A stretch of DNA of 64,000 bases, taken from assembly GCA_015065385.1 (NCBI GenBank), contig SVQK01000044.1, forward strand, positions 1 through 64,000, given 5' to 3'. Positions 54,633 through 63,785 of the stretch are shown piece after piece (position 1 is the first letter of the stretch; the number at the start of each line of letters is the position of its first letter). Below the pieces are notes generated by a model. That model made no database searches, was not told where the DNA came from, and saw nothing but the letters and a program-made list of their open reading frames with translations. The position numbers were made by a program, and so were the translations under genes. This DNA is from Oscillospiraceae bacterium (GTDB taxonomy: Bacteria; Bacillota; Clostridia; Oscillospirales; CAG-272).

Positions 54633-56906
54633 ATGGAATTATACGAAAAATATGTCGGACTGGTGTTCGACAACCGCTACCGGATCGAAAAGGTCATCGG
54701 GATCGGCGGCATGGCCATCGTGTTCAAGGCGACGGATCTGCTCATGCGCCGGACGGTGGCCGTCAAGATCCTGAAAGACGAGGTGGCGGCCGACGAACAG
54801 TCCGTGAAGCGGTTCACCAACGAATCGCGCGCCGTCGCCATGCTCTCCCACCCGAACATCGTCAACATCTACGATGTGTCCGTGCGGGAGAACATCAAAT
54901 ATATCGTCATGGAGTTCGTGGAGGGCATCACCCTCAAGAGCTACATGCAGCACCGGGAGGTTCTGAACCTCCGCGAGATCATCAGCTACACCACCCAGAT
55001 TCTCCGCGCCCTCGACCACGCCCACAAGAAGGGGATCGTTCACCGGGACATCAAGCCCCAGAACATCATGCTCCTGAAAAACGGCGTCATCAAGGTCATG
55101 GACTTCGGCATCGCCAAGCTGCCGAACGCGGAGACCGTCACCATGACCGACAAGGCGATCGGCACGGTGTATTATATCAGTCCGGAGCAGGTGTCCGGCG
55201 CGAAGATCGACAGCAGGAGCGACCTCTACTCCCTCGGCGTGCTGATGTACGAAATGGCGACGGGCCAGCTCCCCTTCACGGCGGAGACCCCGGTTTCGGT
55301 CGCCCTGATGCAGGTGAACGACGAGCCCGCCCCGCCCCGCTCCCTCAATCCCCATATTCCGCAGGGACTGGAGCAGATCATCCTGCGGGCGATGGAGAAG
55401 GATCCCGAGGAGCGGTACCAAAGCGCGGAGGACATGCTCGGGCATCTTTTGAAGCTCCGCGAGAACCCGAAGATCGTCTTCCGGGACAACAAGGCGAAAA
55501 AGCAGAAGCAGAAGACCCAGACCGTCGTGAAAAAGACCCGGCACTCCAGCAAATCCATGTTCCCGATCATCATGGGCGTGACGCTGGCGTTCCTGATCAC
55601 GGCGGGCGTGGCGGCCTATTATATTATCTCGAGTCTTCTTCTGAACAGCCCCATGAACAACTACCAGTCCGTCACGGTCTACGATCTGGTCTGGGCGGAG
55701 TACAACGACGATCTGATCGGATGGTTCAACGCTTCCCAGTATTTCACGTCGAAGGTGACGTACGCCTACGACGACAAGGTGCCGAAGGGCTATATCATCG
55801 ATCAGGATCCCGTGGCGGGAGAGGTCCGGAAGGTGCTCCCCGACAAGCAGAAATGCGAGATCAGTCTTACGGTGAGCCTCGGCGAGAGGACCATCGTGCT
55901 GGCCGATTACGCGGTCCGGGACTACCGGCTGGTCGAAAACGAGCTGCGCAAGCTGGGACTCCGGGTCAAAACGGAGAACGTCGAAAACTCCGTCTACGAG
56001 ATCGGCTATGTGGTCCGGACGGATCCGGAAGCCGGAACGGTGCTCAGACCGAGCGACACCGTCACCATCTTCGTCAGCCACGGCAGCGAATCCGCGAAGA
56101 CCGTGGTCCCCGATTTCGTCGGAAAGAACGAGGCGGAGGCCTATGTGCTCGCCCTCGACAGCAGGATTACTGTCGGCCACGTCACCTATGAAAAGTCGTG
56201 GAGCGCGGTGGGAACCGTTCTGAAGCAGACCGTGGAAGCGTGGAGTCAGGTTCCCGAATACGAGACGGTGGACATGGTGGTCTCCGGCGGCGCGTACTAT
56301 ACCGGGGACGGAGAGCGCATCCCGGTGGCGGACGACTACACCTGGAGCATCGACAAGCTGATCGTGGACGACAGCACAACCTCCGGAGGCGACTGGTGGT
56401 CCCCCGGAACGGACAGCATCTCCGGCACGGGTCAGACCTCTTCCGGGACCGGCACGGGTACTGACACGGGAACGGGAACCGGGACGGACGCGGCGAATTC
56501 CGGATCGACGGATGCCGGCACGGCGGATGCTTCCGGAACGGAGCACACGGACAGCGGAGCGGGCTGGGAGCTCGATCTCGGCGGAGACTCTTCCTCCGAC
56601 GCCTCGTCCGCGTCTGACGGCGGATGGAACGCGGGAGAGTGGTCCCAGAACGAGGGCGGCTCGACCTCCGGCGACTGGTCTTCCGGCGACGGATCCGCAA
56701 ACGAGTGGTCCTCGAATGACTGGACTTCCGATTCCGGATCGGACGGCGGATGGACTCAGGATACGCAGGACAGCGGTTCGACGGATGACTGGAACACCGG
56801 CGGCTGGACCTCGGACGGCGAAGACAGCTCCTCCGACGACTGGTACAGCGACTGGAATTCCGGCGACGGAGACGGCTGGATCTTCGTGGGAGAAGGCGGC
56901 AACTGA
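54633..56906 (+). CDS. prkC: PASTA-domain Ser/Thr protein kinase with Trp/Ser/Gly/Asp-rich tail
   Basis: YRIEKVIGIGGMAIVFKATD, VHRDIKPQNIMLLKNGVIKVMDFGIAKL, TM segment, about three PASTA repeats, then repetitive tail. Confidence 0.96.
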   Translation: MELYEKYVGLVFDNRYRIEKVIGIGGMAIVFKATDLLMRRTVAVKILKDEVAADEQSVKRFTNESRAVAMLSHPNIVNIYDVSVRENIKYIVMEFVEGITLKSYMQHREVLNLREIISYTTQILRALDHAHKKGIVHRDIKPQNIMLLKNGVIKVMDFGIAKLPNAETVTMTDKAIGTVYYISPEQVSGAKIDSRSDLYSLGVLMYEMATGQLPFTAETPVSVALMQVNDEPAPPRSLNPHIPQGLEQIILRAMEKDPEERYQSAEDMLGHLLKLRENPKIVFRDNKAKKQKQKTQTVVKKTRHSSKSMFPIIMGVTLAFLITAGVAAYYIISSLLLNSPMNNYQSVTVYDLVWAEYNDDLIGWFNASQYFTSKVTYAYDDKVPKGYIIDQDPVAGEVRKVLPDKQKCEISLTVSLGERTIVLADYAVRDYRLVENELRKLGLRVKTENVENSVYEIGYVVRTDPEAGTVLRPSDTVTIFVSHGSESAKTVVPDFVGKNEAEAYVLALDSRITVGHVTYEKSWSAVGTVLKQTVEAWSQVPEYETVDMVVSGGAYYTGDGERIPVADDYTWSIDKLIVDDSTTSGGDWWSPGTDSISGTGQTSSGTGTGTDTGTGTGTDAANSGSTDAGTADASGTEHTDSGAGWELDLGGDSSSDASSASDGGWNAGEWSQNEGGSTSGDWSSGDGSANEWSSNDWTSDSGSDGGWTQDTQDSGSTDDWNTGGWTSDGEDSSSDDWYSDWNSGDGDGWIFVGEGGN

Positions 56907-57118
56907 GCCGTCATGCCGCCCATGGCAAACAGAATCACGGCGCCGCGGCGGACAAACCTGCGGCGCTTTCCTCATTTTGGACAGGAAGGCTTTATTACTG
57001 AGACAGCAAACTGGGATGTGTTCACACAACTGACCGAAAAGAATTCAAGACCAGAGCTGAACCGATCTGTTGCAGCGCAAAGGGGAATGATATCTACCGT
57101 TCTCAGATTACTCCTTTT

Positions 57119-57412
57119 ATGCGCGTTTCGATCGCTGTTTGCGGCGCGTCAGCATAGCAAACCGATGAATTACGGCGTAGACGGAATTCATCGCATGTTT
57201 CAGCTGAAGTAACATAGTCCGCGCGAGGACAATGCGCTAAACAGTCGGGTTTGGTTGAAGGAACGAGCTGTACTGTTATGCCATATGGCCAAGGAAACCC
57301 CCGCACGGGGGGAAACCTGCGGCCAGAGCTGGTGTCCCCCCGTGCCTCCCGCCCTGAGCAGGGCATTTTTCCAGAAACGCGCAGCGTTTCGTTTTTCATA
57401 GTAATAGTATTA
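57119..57412 (+). repeat. Dispersed structured element, family 1, copy B
   Basis: Homologous to 9876-10173 in opposite orientation; central hairpin 57303-57345 conserved by compensatory change. Confidence 0.9.
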
Positions 57413-57430
57413 GACCGGAGAAAGAACAAG

Positions 57431-58558
57431 ATGGACGAACCGAAGGAGAAAATCAGGGGGATCGTGACCCGCGGCGTGGGCGGGCTGTACGGCGTGCGGA
57501 CCGCGGAGGATCCGGACACGGAGATCCTGTGCCGGGCGCGGGGGATCCTCCGGCAGAAAAAGACCTCCCCGACCGTGGGAGACGACGTCTGGATCGAGCT
57601 GTCCGACGCGAGGGATCCCGGAGAAGAGGCGGCTGAGGAGCCGGAGGAATCCGGAAAGAAGACTCCCGCCGGGGGACACGCCGGACCTGCGAACCGCCGA
57701 TCCCGGAAACCGATCCGCGGAAAGAGCGCGATCGAGCGGGGAGAGGCGGATTTTGACCGGGGCGTGGACGTGGACTGGGTGATCGACGCGGTGGACGAGA
57801 GGCGCAGTCTCATGATCCGCCCTCCCGTCGCCAACCTCGACTACCTCTTCGCGGTGATTCCCTGCGCGTCACCGGAGCCGGACCTTCTGACCGCGGACAA
57901 GCTGACCGTCATCGCCGAAAACTACGGGATCGAATGCGTGATCGCGGTGAACAAGGCGGATCTCGATCCGGGCCGCGCCGAGGAAATTCGCCGGATCTAC
58001 GGGACGGCGGGACTGCGCGTCTTTCCGCTGTCCGCCGCGTCCGGAGAGGGCGTGGACGAGCTGCGGGCGTATCTCTGCGAGATCAGCCGGTCCCGGTCCG
58101 ACGGGCGGCATGTGAGCGGAGCCTTCGCGGGGGTGTCCGGCGCGGGAAAGTCCACCCTCATGACCGCGCTCTTCCCCGATCTGAAGCTGGCGACGGGGAG
58201 CGTGAGCCGCAAGATCGAGCGCGGACGCCACACCACCCGCCATGTGGAGCTGTTTCCGATCCGCATGGAGACGGGCGGCATATTCTGGCTGGCCGACACG
58301 CCGGGATTCTCCATGCTGGACTTCACCCGCTTCGACTTTTTCCCCTATGACGAGCTGGCGTCCTCCTTCCGGGAATTCGACGACTGCCTCGGGAAATGCC
58401 GCTATACCAAATGTACCCATCTGCGCGAGGAAGGATGCGCCGTGCTCGAAAAACTGCGTGCCGGCGGGATCGCCCCGAGCCGCCACGACAGCTATGTGCG
58501 GATCTGGGAGGAACAGAGGAAGGTGCCGGAATGGAAGAGAAAACAGAACGCGGAATGA
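57431..58558 (+). CDS. rsgA: Ribosome small subunit-dependent GTPase A
   Basis: IRGIVTRGVGGLYGVR; NKADLDPGRAEEIRRIY; GAFAGVSGAGKSTLMTALFPDLKLATGSVSRKIERGRHTTRHVELF; DTPGFSMLDF; Cys/His zinc site. Confidence 0.95.
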   Translation: MDEPKEKIRGIVTRGVGGLYGVRTAEDPDTEILCRARGILRQKKTSPTVGDDVWIELSDARDPGEEAAEEPEESGKKTPAGGHAGPANRRSRKPIRGKSAIERGEADFDRGVDVDWVIDAVDERRSLMIRPPVANLDYLFAVIPCASPEPDLLTADKLTVIAENYGIECVIAVNKADLDPGRAEEIRRIYGTAGLRVFPLSAASGEGVDELRAYLCEISRSRSDGRHVSGAFAGVSGAGKSTLMTALFPDLKLATGSVSRKIERGRHTTRHVELFPIRMETGGIFWLADTPGFSMLDFTRFDFFPYDELASSFREFDDCLGKCRYTKCTHLREEGCAVLEKLRAGGIAPSRHDSYVRIWEEQRKVPEWKRKQNAE

Positions 58559-59241
58559 ACGGGCATCCTGACCATGCTGTGATCGTCGCGGGCGGCTTCT
58601 GCGATACGGAAGCTATCGGCGCGGATCCGGGCATGAAGGCTCTTTTCGGGAGCGCGTTCGTGATCGCGGCGGACAGCGGACTGACGGCGGCGGAACGGAT
58701 GGGCCTCGAGCCGGATCTGATCGTCGGGGACTTCGATTCCTACACGGGTGAGCTGCCCGAGGGACCCGGCGCGCCAGAGATCGTGCGGGTTCCGGCGGAA
58801 AAGGACGTGACCGACACGGTGCTGGCCTGCGAGATCGCCATGGAGCGCGGATACCGGCGTCTGACGATCCTCGGCGGAACGGGAGGCCGCGCGGATCATT
58901 CGCTCTCGAACATCCTTTACCTCTATGCCTTGAAAAACAAAGGGATCGACGCCTCGCTCACCGACGGGCGGAACGAATTCCGGGTTCTGCGGGACGAGAC
59001 GGTCCGGATCCCGAAATCGGACTCGGCGGAGGGCGGGGAATGGTATTTCTCCCTGTTCGCTCTCGGGTTTGCGGCGGGCGAGAGATGCGCCGTCCGAGCT
59101 TTGGGGTGCAAATATCCCCTGCCGAATCCGACGCCGCTCGACTGGTCCAATCCCTCCTACGCCGTATCGAACGAAGTGACCGCGGACTGCGCCGTCGTTT
59201 CCGCCGAAGGGACGGTCCTTCTGGTGAGAAGCAGAAAATAG
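58531..59241 (+). CDS. thiN: Thiamine pyrophosphokinase
   Basis: VIVAGGFCD, FVIAADSGLTAAERMGLEPDLIVGDFDSY, EKDVTDTVLACEIAMERGYRRLTILGGTGGRADHSLSNI. Confidence 0.94.
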   Translation: MEEKTERGMNGHPDHAVIVAGGFCDTEAIGADPGMKALFGSAFVIAADSGLTAAERMGLEPDLIVGDFDSYTGELPEGPGAPEIVRVPAEKDVTDTVLACEIAMERGYRRLTILGGTGGRADHSLSNILYLYALKNKGIDASLTDGRNEFRVLRDETVRIPKSDSAEGGEWYFSLFALGFAAGERCAVRALGCKYPLPNPTPLDWSNPSYAVSNEVTADCAVVSAEGTVLLVRSRK

Positions 59242-59314
59242 AAGTCCTTCCGTCACCTCCGTGCGGACGCGGGCATATACTGGCGTGAACGTCCGCGAAA
59301 AGGGGGAGGTTTAT

Positions 59315-59407
59315 GTGAAGGTTGTGATCTGGAAAAGTCCGCGCCTCTGCGTGCCGCTTTTGAAAAAGCTCTTCCGCTTCGGAAGAGACCGGGAGAAGAA
59401 CCGGTGA
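59315..59407 (+). CDS. spoVM: Stage V sporulation protein M (SpoVM), 30 aa
   Basis: GTG start 8 nt after AGGGGGAGG; VKVVIWKSPRLCVPLLKKLFRFGRDREKNR; aligns to B. subtilis SpoVM (K2, K7, P9 match); directly after thiN as in Bacillus. Confidence 0.85.
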   Translation: MKVVIWKSPRLCVPLLKKLFRFGRDREKNR

Positions 59408-59427
59408 CAAATTCATAAAAAACAGCG

Positions 59428-59466
59428 CAGCCGCGCGGGGATTCTCCGGAATTTACCGCGCGGCTG
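59428..59466. terminator. Perfect 11-bp hairpin after spoVM
   Basis: CAGCCGCGCGG...CCGCGCGGCTG, preceded by A-rich sequence. Confidence 0.55.
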
Positions 59467-59536
59467 TTCCGCATAATCCCGATCCGTTCGGACATACTTT
59501 CACCGGAACGACTCAGCGTCGGATCGGGAGGAAGAT

Positions 59537-60016
59537 ATGAAAAACTACGAACGAGAAAACCGGAGCGGGGACGCTACGGGGGAGCTGCTGGCGGAGATGT
59601 ACCGGAACGTGACCATGGGGGCGGAGAGTCTTGCGGCGGTGATCCCCGGGATCCGCGCGGAACAGCTGATGACGAGCGTCACCGGGCAGATGGAGCAGTA
59701 CGCGGATTTCACGAAGCAGACGGAAAAGCTCATGCGGCTCCGGGCGGAGGAACCGAAACAGCCGGGCCTTTTGAAAAAAGCGGCGACGCGGGGCGGGATC
59801 CTCGTGAACCGGCTGCTCAATCCCTCGGAGAAGAATATCTGCGACATGATCGCCAAAGGGACGAGGACCGGCGCGGAGCAGCTTCAGGATAAAATGGAGG
59901 AGTTCGGAGCGCGCGGCACGTCTCAGGAGGCCGAAGAGCTCTGTCGGGACATTCTGAGCTTCGAAGAAGAAGAGATCATCCGGGCGGAGAAAATGGCGCG
60001 GATGCTCGGGGAATAA
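59537..60016 (+). CDS. Hypothetical helical protein
   Basis: 159 aa with GGAGG RBS; predicted largely alpha-helical by composition. Confidence 0.7.
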   Translation: MKNYERENRSGDATGELLAEMYRNVTMGAESLAAVIPGIRAEQLMTSVTGQMEQYADFTKQTEKLMRLRAEEPKQPGLLKKAATRGGILVNRLLNPSEKNICDMIAKGTRTGAEQLQDKMEEFGARGTSQEAEELCRDILSFEEEEIIRAEKMARMLGE

Positions 60017-60121
60017 GTCGAAAGACGCAGTTATCCGGTATGGAAACGGCTCTGCGGGTCGTTTTTCATCCGGATTTGCGTCTTTTTTTCGTCCGGGAGG
60101 CAAAAAGCGGCTTTCCTCCCC

Positions 60122-60150
60122 TTGCGAACGCGCCGAAAATCTGCTATAAT
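60122..60150 (+). promoter_or_regulatory. Sigma-A type promoter
   Basis: TTGCGA-N17-TATAAT. Confidence 0.6.
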
Positions 60151-60185
60151 CCAGAAAGGAATAAAGCGGAGAAAGAGGTAGTCCC

Positions 60186-60950
60186 ATGGCGCGCTGTGCG
60201 AATTGCGGGCGGGAGATCCCCGAAGAAGACAAGACAAGGCTCTGCGAGGACTGCAAGAGGATCATCCTGCCCTTTATCAAATTTATGGACGGCTCGGACA
60301 CCCCCGCGGTCAAGAGGCTTTTGTCCAACGAGCCGAATCTCCGCATCGCGGGCGTGACGGACAGCGGGATGGATTATCTTTACCGCATCTGCGAGCTGAA
60401 GGACCGGAAAGCGCAGATCGCCCGGGAGTCGAAGGAAAATTCCAGCACCGCGGCTGCGTTCGGAACGGCTGCGGGGGGGAGCGGCGCGGGCAGCTCGGGC
60501 GGCTTCGGTAAAAAGAAGATCACCGCGCAGTCCCTTCCGCCATCCCAGTCGGCGAAGGGCGATTCGCAGGATCCCCCGTCCGGTCAGGGGCAGTCGGAGG
60601 TCTCCGATTCGAAGTCGCAGACAAAACCGGCGGATCAAAAACGCGAAAAGAAGAGCAAACCGCTTGCCGGGGAGCCGGATGCGAACGCCGGACGGACTTC
60701 CGACGCCGACCGGGGGTGGGAGGATGATTCCGCCGTCGGACGCGCCCTCCCCGCCGCAAAGTGGATCATGATCCTCGCCGGAACCGCCTCCCTTTTGTGG
60801 TTCGCCGCAAAGATCGTGACGCGGACCTTTGTGGGAGAGTCGCTTGCGGACAGCATCGACGTGGGAGCTCTCGCCGCCGCGCTGTCCTCTTATTCCGGCG
60901 CGTATGCGGCCGAAACCGTGCGGAAAATGCTCGACCGCATGGGGAAATAA
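60186..60950 (+). CDS. Zinc-ribbon, membrane-anchored hypothetical protein
   Basis: CANCGREIPEEDKTRLCEDCKRII; low-complexity Gly/Ser/Lys middle; C-terminal hydrophobic segment IMILAGTASLLWFAAKIV. Confidence 0.75.
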   Translation: MARCANCGREIPEEDKTRLCEDCKRIILPFIKFMDGSDTPAVKRLLSNEPNLRIAGVTDSGMDYLYRICELKDRKAQIARESKENSSTAAAFGTAAGGSGAGSSGGFGKKKITAQSLPPSQSAKGDSQDPPSGQGQSEVSDSKSQTKPADQKREKKSKPLAGEPDANAGRTSDADRGWEDDSAVGRALPAAKWIMILAGTASLLWFAAKIVTRTFVGESLADSIDVGALAAALSSYSGAYAAETVRKMLDRMGK

Positions 60951-61063
60951 GCGAAATCCGTTCAACGAAAAAACTGTCGCCCTCCGCCTCCGGTCACGGA
61001 TCGATCGGAGCAGAGGAGCGGCAGTTTTATTGCTGGTACAGTAAACTTATACTATTCTCAGCC

Positions 61064-61335
61064 TAAAAGGCTAACTTTATGGGTTTTGAACGCTTCATGT
61101 AGGAGGCGAATCGCCTTGCGGCTCAACTTGTTGAGCGGATGGGCATTGCGTGCGATAACTCTGATAAGGTTGGATAGCTAAATTGGTGTGCTGAAGGTAA
61201 GCAATACTGTATGGGTACAGCCAATCCTTTTCCCCTTTCAAAGTTCTTTGCCGGCTCAACTTGTTGAGCGAGCTTTCATCCGAATGAAAGCCGCGTTTCT
61301 CCTTTTAGCTTGAGATTAGTATGAACGCCGGTTTT
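61064..61335 (+). repeat. Dispersed element, family 2, copy D (long form with internal insertion between two GCTCAACTTGTTGAGC hairpins)
   Basis: GCTCAACTTGTTGAGC at 61121-61136 and 61254-61269; aligns in two blocks to 10338-10457. Confidence 0.75.
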
Positions 61336-61345
61336 CAAACGCACG

Positions 61346-61402
61346 GCTGCCGGAGCCCTTGATTGGCTTGGCTTTCAAACACAGGATACCAATTCCGGCA
61401 GC
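61346..61402. other. Long bulged hairpin downstream of glutamine synthetase
   Basis: GCTGCCGGA...ATTGG / CCAAT+TCCGGCAGC; 14 pairs with one 7-nt bulge. Confidence 0.55.
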
Positions 61403-61430
61403 ATTCTGCTTGTCAGCGGAGCAAGTTCAG

Positions 61431-63527
61431 TTATTCCACCCCGAACAGCAGGGCGGCGTAGGTGGGATAGGGCCAGTATTTTTCGGCGGTTCTGGATTCG
61501 GCGGCGTCGCAGAGGGCTCTGAGCTCCGTCATGGGGTGCGTGACGATGTACCGGGCGGCGTCGGCCTGCGCCATGGCGTCCTTGTTTCCGGACATGGATT
61601 CGACGGCGGTCTGAAGCTCGTCCGTCTTCGCCGTGATCTCCCGGTAGAGACCGGACAGGCGGGCGGCAAGCTCCCCTTCCGATCCGCCGAGATCCGGGGA
61701 CAGGTTTTTGAGGGCGGCGGCGGTCTCGGCCAGATCCTTCGAGCAGGCGGCGACGGCGGGGAGGATCTCCTTCCGGGCCATGTCGATCATGGTGTTGGCC
61801 TCGATCCGGATGGTCTTCGCGTAGTTCTCGAGGGCGATTTCACGCCGCGAGCGCATCTCCACCTCCGTGAATACGCCGTGGGAGGTGAAGAGCCGGACGT
61901 TCTTCTCGTCGAGGAAATGCGTGAGCGCCTCGGGCGTGGAGGACAGGTTCGAGAGCCCGCGTTCCTCCGTCGCCTCCCGGATCCAGTTTTCGTCGTAGCC
62001 GTTGCCGTTGAAGATGATCCGGCGGTGCTCGCGGACGGTTTTGCGGATCAGGTGGTTGAGCATGTAGGTGAAGTCCTCGGCGGCTTCAAGACGGTCGGCG
62101 AACACCCGGAGCGCCTCGGCCACGGCGGTGTTCAGGGCGGTGTTGCAGTCTGCCACGGACTGGGAGGATCCCACCATGCGGAATTCGAACTTGTTGCCGG
62201 TGAAGGCGAAGGGAGAGGTCCGGTTCCGGTCGGTGTTGTCCATGGGAAAGGAGGGCAGGGCGTCCACGCCAAGCTGCAGCTTCACCTTTTCCTTGGGGTC
62301 GTAGGTCTTGTGGGCCTCCAGCGTTTCGAGGATCGCCGTAAGCTCGTCCCCGAGGAATATGGAGATCACAGCCGGAGGAGCCTCTGCCATGCCGAGCCGG
62401 TGGTCGTTCCCGGCGGACGCGGTGCTGATGCGCAAGAGATCCTGATATTCGTCCACAGCCTTGATGACGGCGCAGAGGAACAGAAGAAACTGCGCGTTTT
62501 CCGAGGGAGTGTCGCCCGGCGTCAGAAGGTTCGTGCCGTCGCTTGTGCCGAGGGACCAGTTGTTGTGCTTGCCGGATCCGTTGACGCCGGCGAAGGGCTT
62601 CTCGTGGAGGAGGCAGACCAGATCGTGCCGTTTGGCGACCTTCTGCATCATCTCCATGGTGAGCTGGTTGTGATCCACGGCGATCCCGGTGCGGCTGTAA
62701 ACCGGAGCGAGTTCGTGCTGAGCGGGGGCGGCCTCGTTGTGTTCCGTCTTGGCGAGGATTCCGAGCTTCCAGAGCTCCTCGTCCAGATCCTTCATAAAGG
62801 CGTCCACCTGCGGCTTGAGCGTCCCGAAATAGTGGTCGTCCAGCTCCTGACCCTTGGGAGGACGGGCGCCGAAAAGGGTCCGCCCCGTGAAGATCAGATC
62901 CCGTCTCTGATCGTAGAGCTTCTTCGGCACGAGGAAATACTCCTGTTCCGGCCCGACGTAGGTGTGGACGCGGGTGACGGTCGTCCGGGGATCGAACAGG
63001 CGGAGGATCCTCAGCGCCTGCGTGTTGAGCGCGTCCATGGAGCGGAGCAGGGGGGTCTTCTTGTCCAGCGCGTGCCCGCCGTAGGAACAGAACGCCGTCG
63101 GGATGCAGAGGGTGCGGTCCTTGATGAAGGCGTAGGCGGTGGGGTCCCACGCGGTGTAGCCCCGGGCTTCGAACGTCGCGCGCAGGCCGCCGGAGGGGAA
63201 GGAGGACGCGTCGGGTTCGCCCCGGACCAGCTCTTTCCCGGAGAATTCCATGATGATCTTTCCGTCGCCCGCGGGGGAGATGAAACTGTCGTGCTTTTCC
63301 GCGGTGACGCCGGACAGGGGCTGGAACCAGTGGGTGAAATGGGTGCACCCTTTTTCGATGGCCCAGTCCTTCATGGCGTTGGCTACGACGTCGGCGATGG
63401 CGGGATCCAGCCCCTTCCCCTCGTCCATGGTCGTTTTCAGGGAGCGGTAGGTGTCGCGGGGCAGACGGGCTCTCATGACGGAGTCGTTGAATACAAGGGT
63501 GCCGAAATAATCCGAGACGTTCGGCAT
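61431..63527 (-). CDS. glnN: Glutamine synthetase type III
   Basis: about 700 aa; MPNVSDYFGTLVFNDSVMRARLP...THFTHWFQPLSGVTAEKHDSFI...GSGKHNNWSLGT. Confidence 0.96.
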   Translation of the reverse strand: MPNVSDYFGTLVFNDSVMRARLPRDTYRSLKTTMDEGKGLDPAIADVVANAMKDWAIEKGCTHFTHWFQPLSGVTAEKHDSFISPAGDGKIIMEFSGKELVRGEPDASSFPSGGLRATFEARGYTAWDPTAYAFIKDRTLCIPTAFCSYGGHALDKKTPLLRSMDALNTQALRILRLFDPRTTVTRVHTYVGPEQEYFLVPKKLYDQRRDLIFTGRTLFGARPPKGQELDDHYFGTLKPQVDAFMKDLDEELWKLGILAKTEHNEAAPAQHELAPVYSRTGIAVDHNQLTMEMMQKVAKRHDLVCLLHEKPFAGVNGSGKHNNWSLGTSDGTNLLTPGDTPSENAQFLLFLCAVIKAVDEYQDLLRISTASAGNDHRLGMAEAPPAVISIFLGDELTAILETLEAHKTYDPKEKVKLQLGVDALPSFPMDNTDRNRTSPFAFTGNKFEFRMVGSSQSVADCNTALNTAVAEALRVFADRLEAAEDFTYMLNHLIRKTVREHRRIIFNGNGYDENWIREATEERGLSNLSSTPEALTHFLDEKNVRLFTSHGVFTEVEMRSRREIALENYAKTIRIEANTMIDMARKEILPAVAACSKDLAETAAALKNLSPDLGGSEGELAARLSGLYREITAKTDELQTAVESMSGNKDAMAQADAARYIVTHPMTELRALCDAAESRTAEKYWPYPTYAALLFGVE

Positions 63528-63562
63528 AGGCTCCTCCTCGGTGCGGCGTTGATGTTTCAACT

Positions 63563-63591
63563 ATTATAGCGCAGATCCCGCGAGATTGCAA
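63563..63591 (-). promoter_or_regulatory. Sigma-A type promoter of glnN
   Basis: Minus strand TTGCAA-N17-TATAAT. Confidence 0.7.
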
Positions 63592-63785
63592 GGTTGGCGG
63601 CGTTATTTTCCGCGGTTTTGTCGAAACGGCGAAAAGCGGGTTCTCTCCCGGGCGTGTTCTCGGTTCATTTGCCACGGGAGGGGCGGAATTTCCGGAAAAA
63701 ACTGTACATCCGGGCCGGGATGTGGTATAATTCCCTAAAAAGTGCGCCGAACGAGGACGAACAAGAACGAAGGAGGGCGGAGAGA

